NCBI GenBank assembly: GCA_963854835.1
Contig: OY978527.1
Span: 43,536,040 to 43,600,039, forward strand
Length of the DNA: 64,000 nt
Direction of reading: 5' to 3'
Source of the DNA: Megamerina dolium
Taxonomy: Eukaryota > Arthropoda > Insecta > Diptera > Megamerinidae
In this document: positions 45,524 through 57,867 of the stretch, piece after piece
How the letters are laid out: each line of letters begins with the position of its first letter
Numbering within the stretch: position 1 is the stretch's first letter
Translations under genes and position numbers: made by a program
Notes under the pieces: generated by a model
The model's input: the letters and a program-made list of their open reading frames with translations, nothing else
Told to the model about the DNA's origin: nothing
Database searches by the model: none

Positions 45524-45946
45524 TTAGAAGTAGAATTTCACATTGTTTACGATCGCTATTGGTCGTGGCTTATAGTTCTGCGTTATAGACTGTACTTCCA
45601 AATCATATTCATCATATGTTGTTCCTTCATCATCTATGTGAACAGTTGAGTTGAAATTATTCAATTTTGGACTCTTCGTTGAATCATTTCTCCTTGTTTT
45701 GCGTGACGTTTTCCTCCTCCTTGTCATAGTCCAGTATTCATTTGGCCGATGACAGCTGTGCTCCGTCTTCGAGTTTTTACGATAATACCGCCCTAGGCAC
45801 AGAGGACATAAGCCATACGGCAGTTCTTCAAAGCAGTCGGCACATACAATGTGCGAGTTCTCACATTTGCGTAGTTTACCATATTGATACTCTCTACATG
45901 TCACACACACTCTTTTTAAATGAAATTTCATAAATTTAGAATCCAT
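45524..45946 (-). CDS. Small RING-finger protein, 140 aa (putative E3 ligase or adaptor)
   Basis: A single exon encodes a C3HC4 RING at residues 14-50: C14, C17, C28, H32, C35, C38, C47, C50 (CVTCREYQYGKLRKC, CADCFEELPYGLCPLC). The rest is short, basic (RRRKTSRKTRRN) and then acidic/polar, with no second domain seen. ATG 45946 is the only reasonable start, and a TATA-like box lies about 65 bp upstream. It differs from the 295-aa family: RING first, no SINA finger. Two broken relatives with near-identical RING cores lie at 14.6 and 26.7 kb. A role in ubiquitination is inferred from the RING only. Confidence 0.65.
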   Translation of the reverse strand: MDSKFMKFHLKRVCVTCREYQYGKLRKCENSHIVCADCFEELPYGLCPLCLGRYYRKNSKTEHSCHRPNEYWTMTRRRKTSRKTRRNDSTKSPKLNNFNSTVHIDDEGTTYDEYDLEVQSITQNYKPRPIAIVNNVKFYF

Positions 45947-46010
45947 CGTTCTATGTCACTCTGTGTCGTACTTTAAATCAAATATGAGAACATAAAATCA
46001 TGCGCTTAGT

Positions 46011-46017
46011 ATTTATA
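46011..46017 (-). promoter_or_regulatory. Probable TATA box of the small RING gene
   Basis: The coding strand reads TTAGTATAAATACTAA. The same TTAGTATAAAT motif precedes both broken copies (about 14555 and 26630). Confidence 0.55.
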
Positions 46018-46020
46018 CTA

Positions 46021-48734
46021 ATGGATAGGACCGAACACTTACTACCTGAACACTTACTACCTGCTCTCTCGCTCTTGTCATCAGAAAATATTTAGGTAAG
46101 ACTATTTGTCTGTAAAGAATTGCTTTATTTCTTACTATGGTGATAACTATTTTCAGAGAAAATAATACAAACGGCATTTTTTTTTTATTTACCACGGCTT
46201 TCTTGGTATTTTTTACTATTTGTGCTGTAGAATACCAAAAGAATTACTGATCTAATGTTATCTAATAGATATATTAATGTAACATATGAAGGACATCTTC
46301 TTTTGTTTACAGGTACTATGTGAGTAGACTATTTCCTTTTTTCGCGTATATTTGAAAGTGTTTAAAATATCACTTTTACGATCATATTTAAGTAAAATAT
46401 GACGACATTATTTAACGAAAATAGTTAAAATAATTTGTCGATGTTCAGGTATTCCCAGGTAGCCGATTCTATTTTTACTTCTTCTGTGGAATACTCAATG
46501 CTTCTAATCTATTTATAACATGTCTAAGAATTTATTTTACTTCATTTTATTATTACTATTATTATAATTTTTTTCTCATTTAGAAGCGTTATTCGTGATA
46601 GCCCATAAATCAATGTATACGAAAAAAAAATGTCACAAATTACTTCAAGTGAGGGAAGCTTTGCTAGCGTGCACCAATATCAGACTGCACAAATGATTTG
46701 TTTATATACATACAATATATAGCAAATCACAAATATTGATACTGCTTATGCAAATATAGTTCATACATTAGTAATAGCGTGAATTTGCTAGTAGACAATT
46801 CTAAATTATAATAGAGCTCTTCCTTGTGTGATTCTTAATTATTCTCTATGGAATTTTTAACAACTCTTAATTCGGTTACATTTTTATTTGATGACAAGTA
46901 TATAACAATTGTGATTATAAAATTTTCAAAATGATAATGACCTCCACTTAAATAAATTAGCTTCGTATTTATGCTTTTGAGCAACTCATTAAAAGTGCAA
47001 TTGTATTTAGATAAAATCGAAAATCAAATAAATTATAATAAAAAAAAAAATGAAGAATTGATCAAACAAAATAATGATGCATTGTGGTTGGATTTCCTTT
47101 TTTTTTTAACTTCTATTTAAAATTATCCTTTTTCGAGGGGTTGCTGAGTATAGTGGCTCTTTTTTAGAAAATCTTTCGTACAAACAATAACAATAAGCAA
47201 AAAAATAAAAATAAAAAATAAAAAACAAAAGCAACAAATTGGGTTTATAGCACATATCGTGCTTTCATGCACATTAGGGCTGTCATGTACAAAACCGACT
47301 AAATCGGTTTTTCTTTCGGGTATTCAAAGTAGTAGTCGTAATGAAAACCTTGCAATTTCAAATCGCATATTTAAATTTTCTTTTATTTATAATAGGAAAG
47401 TGTGCAAATATTATCAAATTAGCAAATATTATTTTAGATTTTTACCAATTTTAAATTATATTTTTCACAAAAAGTTCAATAAATGATTGTTTTAAAATTA
47501 AAATGTTCTTTCAATATTCGAGTTTAATGAATGTTCTGCAACTTTCTTTAAAAATTATATATATATATATATTATTAAAAGAAATACAATTTTCAAAGTT
47601 TTATTTGATTGTAATATAAATAAAAGACTTTTAAGGAAGGCCATATAGGATAAATAGCTCCAAAACGATTGGAGTTTTATAAAAGGTAGATTTAGATCAT
47701 AGTTTATAGGTAAATTTTACTTTTTTTAATCATATTTCCTACAATTTTTAAAATTTATCAAATATTTTAATTTGATAATCGGTTCTATTATTTTAGAAAA
47801 ACGTTGAATTATTGACATCGTTAATGTGCATAGAGACGTACATTTAGACATACATTTGCTCGTCACTCAAGTGTATGTTTGAAATTATTTTCTCTTTTTT
47901 TCATTGAAATATTGATGATTGATGAACGATATAGAGACGTTGAGAGTCAAACAATAATGAAATATAATGCACGTTTTCCGATAGTTGGTATTACTATTAT
48001 TTTCGTTATACAAGCGCTTTATCGCATATCGTAGTGTGATTCAAGAGTATATACATAGTTGCTAAAGTGTTAAAAAAGAATATTTAATATTTCCATAATA
48101 GTATGTACTTACTCAATAAAAAAATATACATATAATAATAGTGATAATAAATTCATGGAACGCATAACAAATAAACATGGATTATACACTCATATTGGCC
48201 GATTATCCATGTGGTAAGTAGGATTAAAGTGAATCACCCCTGTCACGATAGTCGCGGATTGAATCAAAAAGAAATTTACAATATCCAAATAAACACAATG
48301 AGCATTTGAAAGCTCTTAGTCTGAAGATGTGTTTTTTAATTAACTTCTAGAAGGAGGAGAAGATAGTAATCATATTTTGTATAGAAGCGCGATATTCCAT
48401 TGATATATCATGATGTTTTATCATCAATGAAGCAATGAAGCAATCAAAACTGTAAAATGACATGATTTTGAATTGTATTTTTTAATTACTTGCATTGCAG
48501 TTTTAAATCGAAAATCACCCATGTTCTAACAACGCAAAAAATTAAAATGGAAAATACCATTTTAAATGTAATTTTGGTTTTCTGTAATTTGTTAACAATT
48601 CATTAAAAATTTCTGCGAATTGTATATTTTTAACAGAAGTTATTACAGTTTAAAGTTCCCCAACATTCAATTAGCAGCCTTAACCTTTGAATACCTTGAA
48701 CGTGAAGCAATCAGTATATATACATAATATATTA
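46021..48734. other. AT-rich intergenic DNA
   Basis: Positions 46090-46400 and 46810-46880 have relatives near the small-RING fragments (14.2-14.5 kb, 24.4-24.6 kb). The remainder contains A-runs and TA repeats (47560-47570). A frame at 47259-47486 has no recognisable content. Confidence 0.45.
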
Positions 48735-49138
48735 CGAGCAGTTTTTTTTTGCCGAAATGTTAAACAAAATTTTGAACAAAAACTGAAGGACATCATGTAA
48801 ATTCGCAACGGCGACCCTAGGATCAAAATGTCTAGATTTTAACCACTGAGCTATTGAAGCAGCGATTCCTTATAGCAGTTACAAAGGACAAGAATGGAGG
48901 CAGATTTAAAATTCAAACACATGTTCTTCAATGTTCGTTTCTATTTAATTGTTATATGCAAGTACTATGTGTTATTAACAGATGTTATAAACATTAAATT
49001 AATTTACTATTAAACATTAAAATTTCCTTAATTGTAAAATAAATACAAAATAAGCACAAAGATTATAAAATAATAGGTCAACAATTATTTTGATTTGATC
49101 ATTTGTCGTAGTAAACGGACATGCAGTTTAAAAAATTA

Positions 49139-50026
49139 CTATAACCTTCTGCGTTTCGATGTACTGGGCTGTTCGTCGTCGTATACTATCACCGACGACC
49201 TTTCAGCTTCACATGGCGATGGCACCTCTATTAATGCTCCTGCTTCATCGTCGTTTTGCTGCACCACAGCTGCATCAGGAAATTTAATCATTTGCAGGAG
49301 GTTGTCAATATTAGTATCACTGCAGTCATACGGATATTCTTGACGACATATGGGACACCTTAATTGCATGCTCTCTCGCATCGCATTGAAGCACGGAAGA
49401 CAAACAAAATGCTTTTCCTCACAAAAGCGTGCATCTTGACGTATATACTCCATACAAATTGGACATGTAAACTGCTCGATGCACACACGATTCACCTCCT
49501 CTTCCTTTGCGTTCCACTCAATCTCTTGATGATTAGGCACATACACATCATCACTATCATCGAAAGTATTAATGTAGAGACGCATTAATCGTGATGGAAT
49601 TTCTTCATTGAGGTATACAATGAAACCATAAGGAAAAACCAAGGCGTATGTTTCCTCAGGCATTTCATCTAGTCCATTATCCTCATGCGTGGTATGTGGT
49701 CCCATATAATCCGCAAGGCCGTCACGTATTAAACCCAATTTTAATGTATATGGGATGGGTTCAGAGTTACCAATATGATATAATCCTCGCCTAATAACTG
49801 TAGAACACTCAGTATCGTTTTTTACATCTAGCAAGTACCAATATAGGCCTTGGGGGCCACACAGTAGAAAAGTTGGCACCGTTAGATCGTCGAATGAAAA
49901 ATCGTAATAAGCATGCTCCGTTGACTCAATAACATATTTCGAATGATATGTTTCACAATGTTCGAATAAATTATCCGATGGTCCCATCCACTCACAGGAA
50001 ACAAAACGACATTTCACATTCGTCAT
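49139..50026 (-). CDS. SINA-like zinc finger / C-terminal RING protein (putative E3 ubiquitin ligase), right copy
   Basis: This is a 295-aa intronless paralogue of 1943-2830. The SINA-type finger at 6-28 (CRFVSCEWMGPSDNLFEHC), the beta-rich middle and the C3HC4 RING (CPICMEYIRQDARFC...CPICRQEYP) are all intact, and the RING keeps the conserved Pro before the last Cys. The frame can extend five codons upstream (MKNLKM), but the first of those Met codons is not conserved in the left copy, so I set the start at 50026. It keeps a good TATA box (50116-50124) and upstream DNA missing from the left copy, so this is the better candidate for the functional gene. The ubiquitin-ligase role is inferred from domains. 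Confidence 0.85.
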   Translation of the reverse strand: MTNVKCRFVSCEWMGPSDNLFEHCETYHSKYVIESTEHAYYDFSFDDLTVPTFLLCGPQGLYWYLLDVKNDTECSTVIRRGLYHIGNSEPIPYTLKLGLIRDGLADYMGPHTTHEDNGLDEMPEETYALVFPYGFIVYLNEEIPSRLMRLYINTFDDSDDVYVPNHQEIEWNAKEEEVNRVCIEQFTCPICMEYIRQDARFCEEKHFVCLPCFNAMRESMQLRCPICRQEYPYDCSDTNIDNLLQMIKFPDAAVVQQNDDEAGALIEVPSPCEAERSSVIVYDDEQPSTSKRRRL

Positions 50027-50115
50027 TTTCAAATTTTTCAAATATTTCGTGGTTTAGATCTTACTCAATCAATACTCAATACTGAAATGGCATAAAGATG
50101 CTTATAACTAACTGG

Positions 50116-50124
50116 CTTATATAG
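50116..50124 (-). promoter_or_regulatory. TATA box of the right RING gene
   Basis: The coding strand reads GTACTATATAAGCCAG, about 90 bp upstream of the start codon. Confidence 0.6.
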
Positions 50125-50493
50125 TACATCATCATGACTATGTTGGTGTGAAACACAATAGGCAATAGTGTATGTATAACATTCGCAAATACATAAATTC
50201 GCCGTCTTTTGTTTGACACTCATTAGTAGGTAGCAGGGATCTTTATATTTATTGAAGTCTATAGTTTATAGAAACTGTAGACTGCGCAGCAATAAACCTT
50301 AGATCTCAATAAACTATAGAAGCCAAGAGGGATATCACACTATCATCAGTTGTCGCGATCACAAATACTGTACTGTACTGTACAAATAAATACCCAAATA
50401 TTTTATCCTTTGTCCCAATGAGAACATGTTGGACGGAAAACAAACAAACTGAAACAAAAAAATCTCCTTACATCCGGCTGGGGCCGACCAAAT

Positions 50494-51665
50494 TATACCC
50501 TGCATATGTAGATATATATATAAAAAGTTTACTCGAATATCCATCTTTTTCTTTTATTTCCACTTTTTGAAAAATAATTTTTGCATATACTACTAATTTA
50601 CACCCGAAATATGGTTGACTTTGACGAAGTACTTTGTATGTTATGATAGTTCTAAAAGGGATAATTTAAAGGAGGGTTTTTAAGATAATTCCGAGACTTA
50701 GTATGGGAGCTATATTAAAAGAAATTCAGTCATCCTGTATGGGAGCCACTATAAACAATGGACGTGGCTGGCCCATTTCTGGTGGGTATATTTGCTCTTA
50801 CAATACTAATCCACACCTTCAATCTGGTTGTTCTACGCTGAATAGTTTGTAAGTTATGGCGGTTAACATTTTTGTTTAATTTCCTAAACTTTGTATGGGA
50901 GCCCCAATAAAAAGTGGGCGTGGTACGCAGATTTTTTGCCAAATTATTTCCGACTACGATATTAATCTAAGTGTCGATTATGGTTATTCTAGACAGAAGA
51001 TTGCCGAAGTTACGGCTGTTTCAATTTAAAAGAATTTCAGTCATTTTGTATGGGGACTACAATAAACAGTGGGCACAGCGCGCCCATTTCCTGTGAGCCT
51101 AGCTGCTCGTACAATACTAATCCTCACCTTAAATCTCGTTATTCTACGCTGAATAGTTTGCAAGTTATAGCCGGTAACATTTTTTTTTAATTTCCGCAAC
51201 TTTGTATGGTAGCCCCATTAAGAAGTGGGTATGGCATGTTGATTTTTTGCCAGATTATTTCCGACTACGATATTAATGTAAGTGTCAATTATGGTTATTC
51301 TGGACAGAAGATTGTAGAAGTTATAGCAAGTTAAAGATTTTGAAAATTCCGAGGTCGCTTTGAATGCTTGGTGTGGGCGTGGCTATTGACCGATCATGCC
51401 CAATATCAATCCCCTCCGTACCCTTGGATCATAGGTCACTTGTGCCAAATTTCATCGAAATAGCTCAATATTTACTCAAGTTATCGTGCGAACCAGCCAG
51501 GTGACAGACAGACAGACGGACGGACGGACGGACGGACATCGTTAAATCGAAAATTTAAGCGACGCTGATCACGAATATATATCTATGTTTATATCTCCGG
51601 AGATTCCTTCAAGTGGACACAAACCGAAATGAATATACCTTGCATATTGCATTATGCAGGGTATA
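50494..51665. mobile_element. 1.17 kb insertion bounded by TATACCCTGCAT / ATGCAGGGTATA, with internal tandem units
   Basis: The insertion is identified by comparison with the left arm of the inverted duplication, which lacks it. The ends are 12-bp perfect inverted repeats. Inside are two and a half imperfect tandem units of about 310-330 bp (from about 50690 to 51335) with recurring TTTGTATGGGAGCC and ATTTCCGACTACGATATTAAT motifs. A GACA/GACG run follows at 51511-51538. There is no transposase frame. The class is unknown. Confidence 0.75.
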
Positions 51666-51880
51666 ATAATTGAAATCCCACTGTGGGTATTGACTACAGA
51701 GTGAACGAAATGGTAGCAAGAACATATAATATTTATTAACAATTTTTTTTATAAATAATAAAAAAAAGTGTGTTTTTCTCATTTCACTTTCAGAGCATTC
51801 CCTTTGACCAATTTGTAAAAACATATTTTTATGATCGTGGAATCATTCAATCTTAATCATATGGACTGTGATATGAAAAT

Positions 51881-54001
51881 TTTTAGAAAAATCTTTCACA
51901 CACATTCACATCTGTTTCATATACGATTTAAATATCAAATCAAAATTTGTTTGACAAAATATAATCTGCCTCGATTAATCAAGATTATGGAAATAAAATA
52001 CAAATATTTGAATGCATTTAACGAAGTAATTTAGTATAAAGTAAATATATCAATAATTTGTTAAACAAAATAAATCAAATTTCCCTCTTTAATATATTTT
52101 TAATATTTTCTGAAAATGAAAATATCTAAAAAAAAACTTTGTTCTAAAAAAAAACTGATCAATTAAAAGTTCACGTAATTACTTTATTCAAAATCACTGA
52201 TTATAAAGGCCATACAGTTATTGTTAAACATTCTTACATACAGACAACGCAATATTTGACTTTGACACAAACAGTGACAGAAAATTACATTTGCTATGTT
52301 GGCTTGAATAAAAATCAAATCAACTATTCCCAATTTTGATTATATGTATATATCCAATAATCAAAATAGTATTCGCAATTGTACTGTTTGTGGTCTACTT
52401 GTCATATATAAGACGCCTACAATTCAGCTGTCGGCAATTTTGATGTCACAACAAGTGTCAAATAAATAATACGACCAATATAATTTCAAATTGCAACAAT
52501 TTAAAATTTTAGCTGTCAAGGTGAACAAATATTCAATGGCAAGAATGCGACGCACGTCAAAAGTAAAAATAATTTTAATTTTTTGTTTTTGTATAAACAC
52601 TGTCTATAGTATGTACTATGTATATATGCAAAATATTTATGAAAAATGTTGCATTAATTGTTGCACAAAGCCAATCGAAATGAATTAATCATATTTTTGG
52701 TGATGTAGTTATACCTACAGTAAAACTAAGATCTAGTACGACTATGTGTTAGTTTTGTGGCTGAAATAAATGCCCTAGTCCTAGTCCTAGTACTAGTTTC
52801 AAGTAATTCGCTCGAATCGCGGCGAATAGCAAAAAATTGGTAAATTGTAAATAATTTAAAAGAATTTATTATAATTCTAAAAGATGTTTTTTTTTTGCTA
52901 AAACGGGTCAATCGACAATTCCTATTACATCGCCATATTAAATTCGCCAGTTGTGACAAAGGAAAGTGGATAGAAGTGGAACTAGTTGCGGAACTAGAAC
53001 TAGGGAATTCAATCCAGTTCCAATTCAGTTTTTGTCACTACAGGGTAGTTATAATTATATACCTATACATATAGTACCTACATGGTGAAATGAGATGAAC
53101 TTAAAGGGAAATTACCTGTGATAAACAATACTAATAAATGAATTTAACAAAGGATAACTATGAAGATCTTCTAAATATTTTCTATTTGATTGTTTTTCGA
53201 TCTTGGTAATATTATATTTATTACAACGTATATAGACCTACGTCTATATAAAATTTTTAGAAACACTTAAACGCAGGTACTAAAAATATTATATATTTTA
53301 TAAAGTAAGGTTATGTACCTATATAAACTTCTTAGAAAATCTTTTTCGTAAGACCTAAAAATTGTTTATTTATTTTATAACGTAGGTTTATGTATATTTG
53401 AATTTGCCATTTTCTTACGAAATTGTCAGTTGTAACTAAGTAAACCAACATTAAAATTCTTGAAACAACATCAGGAGAATTAAACATTTTTACAATAAAA
53501 CATAACATATATGTGTATATGTAAGTCAGGGATGGATCCAGGATTTTGAGAAGTTCAAAAAGACTCCAAAAAGAGTTGTACGATTTTTGTTGACAATTTT
53601 CTTATCCGCAAAATTTTTATGAATGATACATTTATTTTTGTTAAACTAATTAACATTTTAAAAAAATTGGTTTTATCAATTTATGTTTAGTTTTTATGTT
53701 GATATAATGGTGCTGCTTAATTTGTTGCCAAAATTTAATTAAATTAGAGACGTTAACTTAAATTATAATATTTGATTGGACCGCCCTGGAGATCATGTGA
53801 GATAGATGAAACCAAATGTTCTACTTCGGACTTCGGTATTTTTCAGAGTTTCTTTCGGGGATTAGTTTTTGAAGCTTTGTAATTAGTTTTTCGATCCTAA
53901 ATCTGTTCAATTCCACAAATAAGTATCGCTTCTTTTGTAAGCGAATTGCAAAAGAACGCAGCTCATATGTGTTAAATGTATTTTTCTATGTTATTGCATG
54001 G
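51881..54001. other. AT-rich intergenic or intronic DNA
   Basis: Only short AT-driven frames are present. A CTAGTCCTAGTC repeat lies at 52775-52795. No element ends were recognised. Confidence 0.4.
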
Positions 54002-54005
54002 TTAA

Positions 54006-54714
54006 GGGGGTCCACCTGTGTAAAATTTTCGAAAAATCGATTTTTTTTTTTACATTTTTCGCATCTTTAACGAGAGCTTCTACAGGATGAGGGAGGGGAA
54101 GTTTATGGTCTTGGTATTGCAGATTAAATGTGAGTCTATAATACAAAGTTTTTTTGTGTTTCCAAACTTTGAAAGCGTTTTTCTCGAAACCATTTTTTTG
54201 AATTTTGTGGGCAGGATTAAAAAAAATCTACTTAACCGATTGAAATTTTGACAGACTCATTAATACAGATAACTGAAGGTACCCACGTAGCGGTTTTTCG
54301 AAAGCGGTTTTTTTTTCAATTTTACAGCAGTTTTTATATCGAAAAAAGCATGAAAATGAATAATTTTTATAAAAACAACTGCCATTTCTTCAATTATTAA
54401 AATTTCGTCAAAATCCTACGTCAGTACCTCAACGATATAAACAGAAATATGATTTTTTTTTACTTTTTGCGTTTTAGATAACTGGTTCGAGCGGAATCTT
54501 GCCCACAATTTCGGTATTTCATTTTGAAGGGGTCACTTTGAACGCCCTTAATGAGTACAAGCCTTCGGATTACACTATTGGAAAAATTTACTATTGAAAT
54601 ATAAGCAAAAACCTTCAAAATAACGTAAAACTTATTCTTATTTTCGAATTAGTTCTCCTAACGAAAATTCCCGAAAAAGCATTCGAAATACCGCGCTCAC
54701 ACAGGTGGACCCCT
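54006..54714. mobile_element. 709-bp TTAA-flanked MITE (piggyBac-like)
   Basis: The ends are GGGGGTCCACCTGTGT and, reversed, AGGGGTCCACCTGTGT, with TTAA at 54002-54005 and 54715-54718. It is similar in size and layout to the element at 24737-25469, but with different ends beyond the G-run. There is no coding frame. Confidence 0.85.
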
Positions 54715-54718
54715 TTAA

Positions 54719-55680
54719 GCGAAATGCCACAGTCATTGAAATTCATAGTTAGCGCAAATTGTGTGATAATTTTCAAAAGAAATATGCAAATACTGGTCGA
54801 CGTACAGTGCGTCGACTAGTGGAAATAAATCGAAAATTTTGGGATATCGATTTTGATAAATATGGTATCATTTTGCAGAGAATAGCCAAACTGAATATAA
54901 TAAAAAAAAATCTCATTATATGCGTGGCACAGCTCGTCAAATTTGAACAAATTTCGTAAAAATAAAAATGTGTAATTCTCATTTTAAGGCACGAAAAATG
55001 AAAAATCGCCATAATTCTGTCTTTAAATTTACTTACTTGTTGTTCAACAGGAATATATCACAGAATTTATTGATTTTATAATATTGGAGACAGCAGTTAT
55101 AACTTTAAATTAAGAGTAATTTAAAATTACCACTTTAAAGTATGAAAAAATACAAATTTTATATTTATAGGTGCGGGAAAAAGAACGGCCCGATGAGTTC
55201 CGCATTAATTCTTTTTGTGTGCTAAAGTATGGACCTCTCACTTTCACTATATTAAAACTTTCGATCCCTTTGGAACCATCTTGGAAAAAAATGTAATTTT
55301 TAAATTGCTCCAAACATCTTATTTGTGACAGAAATTCAACAGCATTATTCAAACAGATAGGGCATATCTTCAGGATCGTACCTAATAATAATTTCATATA
55401 CCTTTTTCTTATGTGTATAATAATTATATGACTATAAAAGCAGATGCCTAATTTTATGCCACATTTTCGTTTAAAAATTATTTGTATGATATTGGTTTTG
55501 TAGTTGCAATTACAGTTTTAAGAATGGTATATGCAGAAAAGTACCTAGCATTTTTGTGCTATGAATCTCAAAATAAAACGGATAATGGTCTTCGAAACAC
55601 AAAATACCAGCCATTTATTATAAAAAAATTACTTATATGACTCGCAGATTCTATCAAAAACATAAATACATACACAAATG
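54719..55680. other. Unassigned AT-rich stretch
   Basis: No supported gene. A palindrome, GTCGACGTACAGTGCGTCGAC, lies near 54797-54817. Confidence 0.35.
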
Positions 55681-55956
55681 ACGATTCCGGAATTGATCTG
55701 TAGGTTGTGGGTTCAATACCCGGCTCATGTATAACAAATTTAATATCGAAAAGATTTTTCTTTCGAACGGTACTCACCTGTCGGCAAGCAATTGGCAATT
55801 CTTCCGACAGTAACAACTTGCCATGAAAAAGCTTCTAAACCGGAACCGACTAAAATAAGTAGGTCCCTTCTAATACTGTCCAAAATTTAACACGCACAAC
55901 AGAAATGGAAGAGAAGCTAGGCCAAAGGGCCCTTCGGGGCTTTAAGTGTCACATAT
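55681..55956 (+). mobile_element. tRNA-derived SINE, copy 2 (5'-truncated)
   Basis: It begins inside the tRNA-like head, keeps the B-box-like GGTTCAATACC (about 55710-55720), then the family body and the 3' end GGGGCTTTAAGTGTCACATA. Confidence 0.85.
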
Positions 55957-57867
55957 TAATTGTTTTTTTTTTCTATAAGTTCTACATAAATAACAATTCC
56001 GGATTTGAGATCTTTAAATTTACTAACATACGACATTTTATTGAAATCCAACCATTTCTTAGAATTTTGTCCAACCATTGTACGGGATCAATGCACTGTG
56101 TGAGTTACTATATTCTGTTTTGGTCCTGAGTTATTTGCTTTACCTATTAAAATTGCAAAATGAAGTCATGACCTTTCATTTAAATATGAGATTTAATTAT
56201 TTTTATAACTAACACGCATGATACGTATATCCCCTATTCGCTTTATTGTCTGCCTGAACTTTTCTCTTGGAATTTTTGAACTCAAACTACACTAATTCTA
56301 GAAACATGGAATGAGGCTATGTCTTGTTGAATTAGCATAGTTTTTTCAGTGCTGGGCATATAATAATTTGTTTTATGGGATGCAATTTATAAAAACTAAT
56401 CTCAAATTTTAATATTTTGTTTACAGAACCAAAATGTATAGGTACAATACATAGGATCAAACAGCATTTTCTATATTAGAATTGAATTGGAGCACTACTG
56501 TATAACATAGTGCTTTATCCAAAAAAGTTGTTGTTACTGGCTACTGATAATCTACTGATAATCAAATAAACCAAAATTTATATTAGGTCGACAAATGCAA
56601 AATCGATTTTTCTTCTAAGACGTCGTCGTGGTTTCAATTTCATGTGCACTATATATAGAATTTCTTTAATAGGAGTATAATAAATTGTACGATAGTACTA
56701 TATGAAATACTACTCTTCCATTTTCTGGTAATTAATATAAATGTTAAGCAACGCTAACATGTCAACGTAACTTGAAATTAACATAAACACATTTATATGC
56801 CATAAATAGATGTGCGTATAAATATATATTTGAAATACTATTTAGAAATAAAGGGTGTTCTTTTAAATCGTTTAACATTTAAAGTAAAATCATAGGTAGT
56901 TATGCATGTAGAAGACCATTTGGCGGACGTTAGAAATATGTATATTCGACTTATTCATATCATCAACTCATAGGTACTATGTCAATTTATGCTGTTATTA
57001 TTACAATTAGATCAGTTTTTGTATGTATTCTAATTCAACTTCAATGTTCAAATGTTTGGAAATTTGCAAAATAATCAGTTTATTTTTCCAATAGGGGAAT
57101 CGTTTAAGTAAACTTGAACGCTGTCATTATGCTTGAACATTTTGCTATATATGACGTGATGACGTCTTTGCAGTTGTTGAATTTCGATTGTCTATTAAGT
57201 ATTATTATTTGTTTGATTGTTTTTTTCTGCCGCGTCGCGTATCCAAGGATTTCTTTTTAAGGATATCGGCATTTTCGGTATTTTCCCCCATATATGTATG
57301 TACGAGTATTTGTATATATATATGATGTTATTTGATTTTATATAGATATAAGCCAATATGCGAAGTGAATTTATCGTATTATTTTGGCAATGTTTGTTAG
57401 TTCTTTTTTTGAATTTGTGTAAATAAGTAACAAACAGCAGCAAATGATGGTGCATCGAAAAATGGTGAAAATAATAAAATTGTGCATATTTTTTATTGTT
57501 TTTTAGATAAATCCAAAATATGATTGTACGAATATAAACAAATAATTTTTGGCAATTTATACAAATGTATATTACATATGTGTGGGTATGTCTGTAATAT
57601 AAAGAAGCAAAAAAATCAGTTGCAATGAAATTTCCTTCTTATTCTATGTCAAACGTTTTATTCCACATTTTGTGGAGTTGAGTCACGATTTTTTTATTGA
57701 ATTTCTTTTTGTTTTTTTGTGTCTTCTAAAAAAATATATGTACTTATGTGCTTAAATATGAACTTTATAAATATGTACATTTGGGGAAAAAATAAATTCA
57801 ATATTTTAAATTTTGCAAATAGGAGATGAAATTCAGAGTTGTATTGTGCCAGGTCGGTGTTGTATGG
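55957..57867. other. AT-rich intergenic or intronic DNA
   Basis: No clear gene is present apart from the small frame at 57205-57291, described separately. TA-rich simple repeats occur near 57290-57350. Confidence 0.4.
57205..57291 (-). other. Short codon-like frame (28 aa), possible small peptide or exon
   Basis: The minus strand reads MGENTENADILKKKSLDTRR and continues GRKKQSNK to a stop. It is a small island of more GC-rich codons in very AT-rich DNA. No acceptor site is visible just upstream and no domain is recognisable. Confidence 0.25.

Larger units (their letters stand above)
48735..51880 (-). repeat. Right arm of the inverted duplication carrying the RING gene
   Basis: This is the reverse complement of 1592-3252, with two extra parts: about 260 bp (50128-50390) directly upstream of the TATA box, and a 1.17 kb insertion (50494-51665). 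The 3' flank (48780-48860) again holds the tRNA-like A-box stretch. Confidence 0.85.

Noticed and set aside
45332..45649. 105-aa plus-strand frame
   Set aside because: It overlaps the opposite strand of the small RING gene, has AT-driven hydrophobic composition and no recognisable content.
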